A stretch of DNA of 11,047 nucleotides, from contig CAMCXB010000072.1 of assembly GCA_945883145.1 (NCBI GenBank), forward strand, positions 1 through 11,047. The letters are read 5' to 3'. Below are positions 1-6,328 of the stretch, piece by piece; within the stretch, counting starts at the first letter, position 1, and each line of letters begins with the position of its first letter. Source of the DNA: Bordetella parapertussis. GTDB lineage: Bacteria; Pseudomonadota; Gammaproteobacteria; Burkholderiales; Burkholderiaceae_D. The translations under genes were made by a program, and so were the position numbers. The notes under the pieces are model-generated. The model was not told the origin of the DNA. It was given only the letters and a program-made list of their open reading frames with translations, and searched no databases.

Positions 1-22
1 TGTTGGAGTGGCCCTCAGAAAT

Positions 23-27
23 AAAGG
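23..27 (+). promoter_or_regulatory. Shine-Dalgarno of the tandem-sensor channel gene
   Basis: AAAGG lies 7 nt upstream of the ATG at position 35. This favours position 35 over the in-frame GTG at position 8, for which too little upstream sequence is available to judge. Confidence 0.6.
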
Positions 28-34
28 TTTAGAT

Positions 35-1639
35 ATGCAAGCAAATCAAGTTATGACTCCAGCCTTAATTTCTTTAAGAATGCGTGTCTATCTCTACTTT
101 TTTAATGGAGATGGGGCGGGAGCGGAGAGATCTGTTTTTTCACGTTTCATCTTCTATCTCATCCTGTTGAATTTAGTTGCTTTGTTGTTTGAGTCTGCAC
201 CTGGGATTAACAATGCCTATCAATTTTGGTTTTATTTATTTGATATCTTTTCTATTTGTGTTTTTTCTGCAGAATATTTGTTGCGCTTATATGTAGCGCC
301 AGAAACACCAGAATTTTCTAAGTTTGCTTGGCCACGCCTACGCTATGCGACTAGCTTTTTAGGCTTGCTGGATCTGATTGCGATTTTGCCTTTCTTCTTA
401 GGGCTGTTGTTGGCAGTCGATGCACGTGTCATGCGTGTACTACGTTTACTGAGAATTTTAAAAGTAACGTATTTTTTATCTGCAGCGATAAAAGACTTTC
501 GTCGCCTTAATGCGGGTAGAACTTTCAGAGAAAAAATTCATGCCGCTTTATTTGATAGTGAGCAGGGTGGAAAACTGTATCACGCTGTTGAGATGTTTTT
601 GATTTTTTGGATTGTCATCTCTGTTCTTTCTATCGTGTTTGAGTCTGTTGATGGTATTCGGGCGCATTTTAGTCTGCATTTTTTCATACTTGATGCCGCG
701 TCATTCGTCGTTTTTGCTACTGAATATTGTTTAAGAGTTTATGCTTACCCAGAAGAGCTTAAGACACGTAATGCTTTTCTCGCAAGAACCAAGTTTATGA
801 CGTCTTTCGGTGGCTTACTAGACTTAGTGGCCATACTCCCGTTCATGCTTGAAATGTTGCTTGGTAATTTCGTTGATTTACGTTTTTTACGTATCGTAAG
901 AATGGTGCGCTTACTTAAACTGGGGCGCTACTCTTCTGCAAGCGACACGATGTTTGCAGTGATAAAAAAAGAGGCTCCAGTGTTGATGGCATCTTCTTTT
1001 GTTATGGGGTTATTAGTATTCATTACTGCAGCATTGGGTTACACCTTAGAGCGCGATGCACAACCAGATAAATTTGAGAATATCCCACAAGCTCTTTATT
1101 GGGCAGTCATTACATTAGCTAGCGTTGGATATGGTGATATCTCTCCTATCACGCCAGGAGGTCGCTTAGTCACAGTGATTTTAGCTTTGGTCGGTATAGG
1201 TATATTTGCAATTCCTGCAGCTATTATGGCATCTGGTTTTACGGATCAGTTGCGTATGAATCGGGAGCAATTAAAACTAGACTTGTTATTAGAAATTCAG
1301 GGCAAGGAGCTCAATGAGGCGAATATTGAGGCCTTTACTCAACATGCTAAAAATAAAAATTTAACCGATAGGGAGATCAAGGAGTTATTAGCGCAGTCAC
1401 AAGAGGCCAATACAGAAAATGATGTCCGTAATGAGCAGCATGACTCCCTGATTTTAGCGTCTAAAAATAATGAATATGCATTGGCGCATTATCGTATTTT
1501 ATTGTCACGTTTGCAGGCTCTTGTGTCTGTTGCCGATAACAAGTACATACAACATCAATTAAAGGCAGAACAGCAATCTAATGAATTAGAACGTAATATT
1601 TGGCAGGAACTAAACAGATCTAGACCTAGTGGCGATTAG
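35..1639 (+). CDS. Voltage-gated K+ channel-type protein with two tandem voltage-sensor domains and one pore
   Basis: Predicted inner-membrane ion channel of 534 aa. Residues about 36-145 form a first S1-S4 voltage sensor: S2 has E80 and R84, S3 has D113, and S4 carries R131, R134, R137, R140 and K143 at every third position. Residues about 184-300 form a second, similar sensor: E230, R234, D263, then R283, R286, R289, R292, K295 and R298. One pore domain follows: S5 about 315-337, filter T-L-A-S-V-G-Y-G-D at 360-368, and S6 about 378-403. GYGD is the K+ selectivity signature. A charged helical tail of about 130 residues ends the protein; no RCK, TrkA-N or cyclic-nucleotide domain is visible. 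Ordinary bacterial Kv-type proteins have one sensor per pore and about 250-300 residues, so this one is nearly twice as long. The spacing between matching sensor residues is 150-152, which points to internal duplication. The start was chosen by its Shine-Dalgarno sequence. Ten transmembrane helices are expected. K+ selectivity is inferred from the filter, and the gating behaviour is unknown. Confidence 0.88.
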   Translation: MQANQVMTPALISLRMRVYLYFFNGDGAGAERSVFSRFIFYLILLNLVALLFESAPGINNAYQFWFYLFDIFSICVFSAEYLLRLYVAPETPEFSKFAWPRLRYATSFLGLLDLIAILPFFLGLLLAVDARVMRVLRLLRILKVTYFLSAAIKDFRRLNAGRTFREKIHAALFDSEQGGKLYHAVEMFLIFWIVISVLSIVFESVDGIRAHFSLHFFILDAASFVVFATEYCLRVYAYPEELKTRNAFLARTKFMTSFGGLLDLVAILPFMLEMLLGNFVDLRFLRIVRMVRLLKLGRYSSASDTMFAVIKKEAPVLMASSFVMGLLVFITAALGYTLERDAQPDKFENIPQALYWAVITLASVGYGDISPITPGGRLVTVILALVGIGIFAIPAAIMASGFTDQLRMNREQLKLDLLLEIQGKELNEANIEAFTQHAKNKNLTDREIKELLAQSQEANTENDVRNEQHDSLILASKNNEYALAHYRILLSRLQALVSVADNKYIQHQLKAEQQSNELERNIWQELNRSRPSGD

Positions 1640-1701
1640 TAAGTAAGTGGTGATGTGAAGTCAATTGCATCTGTCAATAATGGTAATCGGATTGAATCAC
1701 T

Positions 1702-1750
1702 GTTTAAACTAGCATTACCCAAGAATTGAGTAGTGCTAGCTTGAACTTTT
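1702..1750 (+). terminator. Intrinsic terminator between the two convergent channel genes
   Basis: Arms at 1702-1718 and 1730-1746 pair over 17 positions, with two G-U pairs and one A-C mismatch on the plus strand. The loop is 11 nt and TTTT follows at 1747-1750. It sits 62 nt after the stop of the first channel gene. On the minus strand no T-run follows the hairpin, so termination there is less certain. Confidence 0.65.
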
Positions 1751-1761
1751 AAAACTTCACT

Positions 1762-2661
1762 TTAATTTTTAATTCCCATTTCTTTTCGTGCGTCTGCCAT
1801 CATCTGCATAACAACATCATCACTGAGTCTAAATTGTCTTTGCATTCTTAATAAGACATCACTCTCAGCAGCTGAAACAGCGCCATCCGCTAAAACTTGA
1901 CGAATTTGAGCAGCAAAGGCAGCTTTCTTACGCGACATTTGGTTTGAAAAAGCAGAGGCCACAATACCAGTCATGATAGCGGCCATACAAACGCCTAAAA
2001 ATCCTGTAACCAGAGCGATTAATTCTCCCGCTCGCGTGACAGGTTCTACATTCCCATATCCCGATGTGATGGTAATGATGGCCCAATAGATAGCAGCAGG
2101 AATAGAGGCGAAATGCTCAGGTTGTTCATGACCTTCAGCAAAATACATGAGTGAGGCAGAAACAATAGTAGCTATGACAAGAAGAAATAGTGCGGAGCCA
2201 AAAGCCTTACGTTCAGATTTAACTGCAACAAATAAATCTTGAAGTGCAGTGTTGTAGTTAGAAAGTTTAAGGATACGGAGTAGGCGCAACACGCGTAATA
2301 CCCGAAGATCCAAGTAAGGAAATAAGAAGTGGATATAAAAAGGTGCTGTTGCAAAAAAATCAATTAGTCCAAAAAAACTAAAAATATATTCTTTACGTCC
2401 TCGCCAAGCACCGCCATTCTCTTTTGTATAGCGTGCGCCATAAGACCAAGCTCTTAATATGTATTCGGCACTAAAAAACATGACGCTCCAAAACTCAAAC
2501 TCATGGAAAAAGTCTTTGTAGCTCGCATGTATATCTGGAACTGAGTCTAGTACAACAGCAGTACAGTTAGTAAGCACAACAAACGTGATGATCCATTCGA
2601 CGTACTTTGAGGCGCGACTTTTTGCCGAGCCATCTAAAGTCTGCATAACGAGTTGTTGCAT
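1762..2661 (-). CDS. Six-helix voltage-gated ion channel with an atypical TSGYGN filter
   Basis: Membrane ion channel of the bacterial ion-transport family, 299 aa, the usual length for a single-sensor channel. S1 lies at about 22-40. S2 (about 54-72) carries the SAEY motif with E66 and R70. S3 (about 93-113) carries D101. S4 carries R120, R123, R126, R129 and K132 at every third residue. S5 lies at about 154-175, the pore at about 187-206 and S6 at about 211-240. The filter reads T-I-T-S-G-Y-G-N (197-204). Compared with the neighbouring channel's T-L-A-S-V-G-Y-G-D, one residue is missing between the pore-helix tryptophan and GYG, and the Asp after GYG is Asn. A helical tail of about 60 residues ends the protein. 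GAGG lies 7 nt before the ATG. The gene runs tail to tail with the tandem-sensor channel and is its likely paralogue. Membership of the family is secure. K+ selectivity is probable, but the filter change leaves it open. Confidence 0.87.
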   Translation of the reverse strand: MQQLVMQTLDGSAKSRASKYVEWIITFVVLTNCTAVVLDSVPDIHASYKDFFHEFEFWSVMFFSAEYILRAWSYGARYTKENGGAWRGRKEYIFSFFGLIDFFATAPFYIHFLFPYLDLRVLRVLRLLRILKLSNYNTALQDLFVAVKSERKAFGSALFLLVIATIVSASLMYFAEGHEQPEHFASIPAAIYWAIITITSGYGNVEPVTRAGELIALVTGFLGVCMAAIMTGIVASAFSNQMSRKKAAFAAQIRQVLADGAVSAAESDVLLRMQRQFRLSDDVVMQMMADARKEMGIKN

Positions 2662-2740
2662 GGTGAGTCCTCGTAAATAAACAATTTAATACTTTTAAAA
2701 CAGTTTACTACACTAGATCAAATAATCTGAAACGCGATTT

Positions 2741-2776
2741 TAAAATAAAACAGGCTAGCCATAATCGGCCAGCCTG
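2741..2776 (-). terminator. Intrinsic terminator of the DUF1538/PII operon
   Basis: On the minus strand a 10-bp stem (CAGGCTGGCC with GGCTAGCCTG, one G-U pair, 6-nt loop) is followed at once by TTTTATTTTA. On the plus strand the same stem would contain an A-C mismatch, so the minus direction fits better. It lies about 65 nt beyond the stop of the last operon gene and closes the four-gene unit. Confidence 0.85.
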
Positions 2777-2842
2777 AGGTAAAGCAAAATACCTAACTTT
2801 TATAAAATCCCGTTAAGTATTAGATCACAATACAAATACTAT

Positions 2843-3571
2843 TTAGTGATCGATGTGATCCGATACACGTTTTTGATTTGCATCGACTTTTTCACGCAAC
2901 GAGATAACGCTATCACGCATTTCGTTACCTTCATCTTGCAATCCATTTAAGCGCTCTTTTAATGTGTCGCCAGTAGAGAATGATTCAGTAATAATCTTGC
3001 GTGTTTCAGCTGAACTATTCTTGATACTGTTGAGTACTTCTTCGATCTCACTAACGCGGCCTTCATTACCGTGACCGGATGATGATTCCATCATTTGAAC
3101 CAGCTCACCATCATGCCATTGACCATTAGAGTCAGCGATTTCATCAATGTAATTAACCATTTCTTCGTTCAGTTCATAGAAGGTTTGTGTTACATCGCCA
3201 AGTGCCTTGATAGCGTCAGCCATTTTTTGGTTGATCGCTACCATTTTTCTGTTCATTTTCGAACGGTGCTCTAAATATTCTACTTTGACACGGTTGGCCA
3301 TCGATAACTGAAAGGCTTCCTGATCATTGTTGGTTGGTTGAAGCAATTCAATCATCATCATACGATTACGAAATACATCGTCAGTGGTACGCATGATTAA
3401 CTCACGATTACCAGCAGCATTAATGAGATAGCTTTGCTGCGCATCAGTGATATTTTCTTCGATAACGCTTCGTGCTACTTGAATTTGGGCGACATTAAAC
3501 TGAACAACTGCTTCAGTATCAAAAATTGCGCGCTTATTTTTCAGAATTTTGTTTTTGATTACATCACTCAT
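2843..3571 (-). CDS. All-helical soluble protein of unknown function, last gene of the DUF1538/PII operon
   Basis: I do not recognise a family. The 242-aa product has no signal peptide and no membrane segment. It is rich in Glu, Lys, Asn, Gln, Met and Ile, and it looks helical throughout. A first helical block spans about 1-80. A long amphipathic stretch from about 90 to 145 includes a Met- and Lys-rich part (104-118). A low-complexity hinge lies at about 160-170 (ESSSGHGNEG). A second predicted coiled coil spans about 172-240 with Leu/Ile spacing such as V179-L180, I183, I194, L204 and L208. AGGAG lies 7 nt before the ATG, and the gene begins 57 nt after the preceding PII-like gene, so it is probably co-transcribed with the membrane transporter and its two PII-like proteins. 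A scaffold, or a partner of the membrane protein or PII trimers, is a guess from context. Translation as a real gene is well supported by the Shine-Dalgarno sequence, the length and the downstream terminator. Confidence 0.8.
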   Translation of the reverse strand: MSDVIKNKILKNKRAIFDTEAVVQFNVAQIQVARSVIEENITDAQQSYLINAAGNRELIMRTTDDVFRNRMMMIELLQPTNNDQEAFQLSMANRVKVEYLEHRSKMNRKMVAINQKMADAIKALGDVTQTFYELNEEMVNYIDEIADSNGQWHDGELVQMMESSSGHGNEGRVSEIEEVLNSIKNSSAETRKIITESFSTGDTLKERLNGLQDEGNEMRDSVISLREKVDANQKRVSDHIDH

Positions 3572-3628
3572 GAAATTCTCCTAGTGTGAGTGTCTGTTAG
3601 TTAGGGCTGAATGTTCTATTAATACTAC

Positions 3629-3997
3629 TTACGCGTGGCTTTCCGCTGGCAGCGTAATGCGGCTAGAGCGGGTTAGGCGATTGACATAAATAAAGCCTTT
3701 TCCAGGTTGGTTAATACCAGCCTCGGAATACAGCATTTCATATATGTAATCTGCTTGGTCAGCGGACACGGTTGCATGAACGATTTCAGTTTTAGGTATT
3801 TCCGGAAGATTGCCTGCCATCGATGCTCGGCCTATAGGATTGCCTCGAACATTATAGTAATAGCATTCATTGATACCTTTTTCGCGCAGCATCTCTAACA
3901 CTTTTTCTCCACCACCTTCATACAAGATGCAGGTAAGTAGTCGTGTGTAATTAATGTACGGAATTTCCGGAGTGCCGTTTTGTATTTCTTGGCTCAT
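3629..3997 (-). CDS. PII-like signalling protein, second copy
   Basis: A 122-aa protein with the PII/GlnB-like ferredoxin-type fold pattern: beta strand I/L-T-C-I-L at about 19-25, helix EKVLEMLREKG at 31-41, a T-loop region at about 43-69, strand TEIVHATVS at 70-78, helix ADQADYIYEMLYSEAG at 79-94, and the closing strand GKGFIYVNRL at 99-108. That last stretch matches the canonical G-(D)-G-K-I-F-V-x-P-(V) strand, but the usual B-loop T-G-K-I-G-D-G-K series is reduced to Q-P-G-K-G-F. The T-loop (with N49, R51-G52-N53-P54) is unlike GlnB/GlnK, so regulation by uridylylation is not supported. It starts 22 nt after the other PII-like gene, with a weak CAGG Shine-Dalgarno. Its neighbours suggest that it controls the DUF1538 membrane protein, as PII proteins often control transporters. 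Which ligand it senses (ATP/ADP, cAMP or other) cannot be read from the sequence. Confidence 0.82.
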   Translation of the reverse strand: MSQEIQNGTPEIPYINYTRLLTCILYEGGGEKVLEMLREKGINECYYYNVRGNPIGRASMAGNLPEIPKTEIVHATVSADQADYIYEMLYSEAGINQPGKGFIYVNRLTRSSRITLPAESHA

Positions 3998-4019
3998 AGT
4001 TTTAACCTGTCGATAAGGG

Positions 4020-4373
4020 TTAGTCTGAGATAAGCAGGTTAGGCGGAATGTAAGTTGCCGCCTGAAGTAATGGCGTTACATAGATGTAACCCATGCCTGG
4101 TGTATCTAATCTGCCTGCCAAGAAAATTCGCTCGAAAATACGGTCTGTTTGGTCAACTGGAACCATGACACTAATGACTTCACGTTCCACATCAACTGCA
4201 ACGCCAAGAATACCGAGGCGTTCACGAACACCAGTACCCACACCCATATGCACGGTGGAGCCTTGCACACCAACTTCGAGTAATGAGCTGTTTATGGTAT
4301 CAGCCAGACCTTTTTGAACTACACAGGTAATCAATGCCACCTCTGTGAGATTCGTAACTTTACGCTTAGCCAT
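4020..4373 (-). CDS. PII-like signalling protein, first copy
   Basis: A 117-aa PII superfamily protein: strand VALITCVVQKG (12-22), helix ADTINSSLLEVGVQG (24-38), T-loop region (about 41-63) beginning S-T-V-H-M-G-V-G-T-G, strand REVISVMVPV (64-73), helix DQTDRIFERIFLAGRL (74-89), then closing strand PGMGYIYVTPL (92-102). The G-S-T-V-H-M-G-x-G start of the loop recalls G-M-T-V-x-x-V-x-G in GlnB. The uridylylated tyrosine and the K58/K90 pattern of GlnB are not seen, so a classical GlnD-modified PII is unlikely. AAAAGGGG precedes the ATG. The gene begins 48 nt after the DUF1538 gene and is followed by a second, quite different PII-like gene. PII proteins are normally trimers. Having two copies leaves open homotrimers with separate roles or mixed trimers. 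Confidence 0.85.
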   Translation of the reverse strand: MAKRKVTNLTEVALITCVVQKGLADTINSSLLEVGVQGSTVHMGVGTGVRERLGILGVAVDVEREVISVMVPVDQTDRIFERIFLAGRLDTPGMGYIYVTPLLQAATYIPPNLLISD

Positions 4374-4421
4374 GCGTTTTCCCCTTTTGCTTTTCTAATG
4401 ATGTAAATGAATGTTGTTGGT

Positions 4422-6215
4422 TCATGCTGCAGACTCCGCCTGCTTCATTTCACGTTTGACTTTCCACTGCACGTAAACACCCAGCGCTAATACCGCAACA
4501 ATCGGTGCAATGGAAGCTGCTGCAAGAATGCCGAAACCTTCTACAGCTTTAACTGCGCCACCAAAACCGAGTCCCATTGCAAGCACCAGTGGTACGGTAA
4601 CTGGACCCGTTGTTACACCAGCACTATCCCAACCAATGTTGACGAATTCTTCAGAAGACATCATGGTGAGGATGACAGCAGCCGTATAACCAGGAATTAA
4701 GATGTAGAGCAGGTTGTAATCAAAGATCAGTTTGGTTACACCCAGCATAATCCCGGTAGCAACACCAATAGCGACTGAATACATCAGCATCGATTTCTTG
4801 AACGAGCCATTGGTCATGTTTTGAACGGTTGATCCAAGTGCGTTTAATGCAGGTTCAGCTAAAGTCGCACCGAAACCGAGTATCCAAGAGAACAAACAGG
4901 CAATGATTACACCCAACAAGCCGCCGTAGAGAGGGCCATAAATGCCATCTTCGCCTGGCAAACGCAGAGATTCAGGAAGAGTGATGGATGTGAATGCGCC
5001 TGGAATAACGTTACCTGCTTGTTCACCAAGTGAGGACAAACCATACTTCAGGCCTATGTTGAATATACACATGCCGATTACAGATAAAATTAAACCGTAA
5101 ACAATGATGAAAGCGTTAGGCAGTTTAGAACGCAAAATGCCGAACAACACAATCATTAAGAAAATTACGAGTGGCACGATTGCTTGTACGCCTTCTTTGA
5201 TTGGTCCCATGAGGATTTGATCAAAAATAGGCACAGGTGTACCGCCAGTGTTTCCCATTGTGGCTGCTAATGCGGCATTTGCGACTTTGATTTCTTCAAA
5301 AGACACGGTCGCATTGAAGTAAACACCAAGGCTAAGAACCGCAATAATGGGAAAAATAGAAGCGAGCGTAACAATACCAAAACCGGAGAGAGCGCTATCG
5401 CCTTTACCGCCTGCATTTGCTACGCCAATACCTAATGCTAAAACCAGAGGTACAGTAACTGGACCTGTTGTGACTGCGCCGCAATCCCAAGCTAAGCCGA
5501 CGATAGCAGCTAGGTTGTCATCCATTGCGCAATAAGCGGTCAGGATGGTGCCCGGAATCAAGCTCAAATAAATCATGGGCTTTAGACTCCAACCATATAA
5601 AAAGCGCATGGTTCCAAGCACAGCAGCAGCACCGACGCCTAATCCAACCAAAAGCACGGTTGATTCTGTTTGTACCATCAACAAATAAAATAGATAAGGT
5701 GCTTTTTCTGGATCCACCAGTGCCCCCGCTAGTTTTAAGGTTCCAATTGCAGGTTCAGCATAGGTCACGCCAATACCGAGAAGGCCGGCAATAATCAACA
5801 CACCAACTAACGGTAGCTTTCTTGGCAGTGTGTTTCCGATGATGTCGCCAAAAGGCATTAAGCCTAGCTTTAAGCCTTCCATGAAAATCATCAGACCTAC
5901 CATAACCGCCATTAAGCCTGCCGTGATTTCAACCGCTCCCATTACGGAACGTTGCAGGACAATAATCTGAAATAAAGCCAGATAGAGTGCTAGCGGCACA
6001 ACGGCGGAGAACTGCTCCATGAAGCGGACGCTGACGTATGGTTGGAGCAGATTGTAAATATCTGATCCATTGAGTTTCATTTTTTCTGGTTTTTGTGGAA
6101 TTTCACGTCCAGCTTTGTCCAGTTTTGGCTTCGGTATTAATTTTGAGTAACTGACCGAGTCAGAATCGACTGTTACGGCCTGTACATAATCACCGAAGCG
6201 AACATTTTTTTTCAT
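4422..6215 (-). CDS. Duplicated DUF1538 integral membrane protein, probable cation transporter
   Basis: Polytopic inner-membrane protein of 597 aa with two DUF1538 repeats. Matching motifs recur 285-300 residues apart: T-Y-A-E-P-A (151-156) and T-L-A-E-P-A (451-456); G-A-V-T-T-G-P-V-T-V-P-L-V-L-A (246-260) and G-V-T-T-G-P-V-T-V-P-L-V-L-A (533-546); S-G-F-G-I (277-281) and E-G-F-G-I (559-563), each ending in A-V-L-x-L-G-V-Y. A soluble lead of about 60 residues, rich in Lys and Pro, precedes the first helix. From memory, DUF1538 proteins UmpA and UmpB of Halomonas were reported as a two-component Na+(Li+,K+)/H+ antiporter. This single chain would correspond to both halves fused. It is the first gene of a four-gene operon with two PII-like proteins and a helical protein. 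The start is at the ATG with AAGGGGGGA just upstream; a longer reading to a TTG at 6284 would start inside the promoter palindrome. The transport substrate is not shown by the sequence. Confidence 0.88.
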   Translation of the reverse strand: MKKNVRFGDYVQAVTVDSDSVSYSKLIPKPKLDKAGREIPQKPEKMKLNGSDIYNLLQPYVSVRFMEQFSAVVPLALYLALFQIIVLQRSVMGAVEITAGLMAVMVGLMIFMEGLKLGLMPFGDIIGNTLPRKLPLVGVLIIAGLLGIGVTYAEPAIGTLKLAGALVDPEKAPYLFYLLMVQTESTVLLVGLGVGAAAVLGTMRFLYGWSLKPMIYLSLIPGTILTAYCAMDDNLAAIVGLAWDCGAVTTGPVTVPLVLALGIGVANAGGKGDSALSGFGIVTLASIFPIIAVLSLGVYFNATVSFEEIKVANAALAATMGNTGGTPVPIFDQILMGPIKEGVQAIVPLVIFLMIVLFGILRSKLPNAFIIVYGLILSVIGMCIFNIGLKYGLSSLGEQAGNVIPGAFTSITLPESLRLPGEDGIYGPLYGGLLGVIIACLFSWILGFGATLAEPALNALGSTVQNMTNGSFKKSMLMYSVAIGVATGIMLGVTKLIFDYNLLYILIPGYTAAVILTMMSSEEFVNIGWDSAGVTTGPVTVPLVLAMGLGFGGAVKAVEGFGILAAASIAPIVAVLALGVYVQWKVKREMKQAESAA

Positions 6216-6217
6216 GC

Positions 6218-6226
6218 TCCCCCCTT
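6218..6226 (-). promoter_or_regulatory. Very strong Shine-Dalgarno that sets the DUF1538 start
   Basis: On the minus strand AAGGGGGGA ends two nt before the ATG at 6215. It decides for the 597-aa reading over the in-frame TTG at 6284. The spacing is short if the whole G-run is used; the upstream AAGG part gives a more usual distance. Confidence 0.75.
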
Positions 6227-6250
6227 GTAGGTTTATTTTGCCCAAGCCGA

Positions 6251-6280
6251 AGAATACTTGAATGCACAGTTGATTGACAA
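6251..6280 (-). promoter_or_regulatory. Candidate sigma-70-type promoter of the DUF1538/PII operon
   Basis: On the minus strand TTGTCA (6275-6280) is followed after 18 nt by TATTCT (6251-6256). A transcript start near 6244 would leave a leader of about 28 nt before the chosen ATG. This is a consensus match by eye only. Confidence 0.5.
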
Positions 6281-6284
6281 TCAA
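6270..6284. promoter_or_regulatory. Perfect 15-bp palindrome over the -35 element, candidate operator
   Basis: TTGATTGACAATCAA is a perfect palindrome with 7-bp arms around one central base. It covers the candidate -35 element of the DUF1538 operon. The half-sites TTGAT and ATCAA equal those of the FNR/DNR consensus, but are separated by 5 rather than 4 bases, so assignment to FNR is doubtful. Confidence 0.5.
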
Positions 6285-6287
6285 TAA

Positions 6288-6328
6288 ATTGCCTCAAATA
6301 AACTGTTTAATTTATTGCATCAAATAAA
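6288..6328. repeat. Two 15-nt near-identical direct repeats upstream of the DUF1538 operon
   Basis: ATTGCCTCAAATAAA (6288-6302) recurs as ATTGCATCAAATAAA (6314-6328), with one mismatch and a 26-nt period. They lie just upstream of the palindrome and -35 element of the minus-strand operon, so they could be activator half-sites. In such AT-rich DNA chance repetition is also possible. Confidence 0.35.

Noticed and set aside
8..34. GTG start at position 8 for the tandem-sensor channel
   Set aside because: The ATG at 35 has a well-placed AAAGG, and nothing upstream of position 8 can be judged.
2823..2851. GATCAC ... GTGATC hairpin at the end of the helical-protein gene as a terminator
   Set aside because: The stem is only 6 bp, overlaps the stop codon and has no T-run. 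The stem at 2751-2776 is a far better terminator.
6216..6284. N-terminal extension of the DUF1538 protein to a TTG at 6284
   Set aside because: It would start in the promoter palindrome, and the ATG at 6215 has an exceptionally strong Shine-Dalgarno.
6270..6284. Assignment of the palindrome as an FNR box
   Set aside because: FNR half-sites are normally 4 bases apart; here they are 5 apart, so only a generic operator is claimed.
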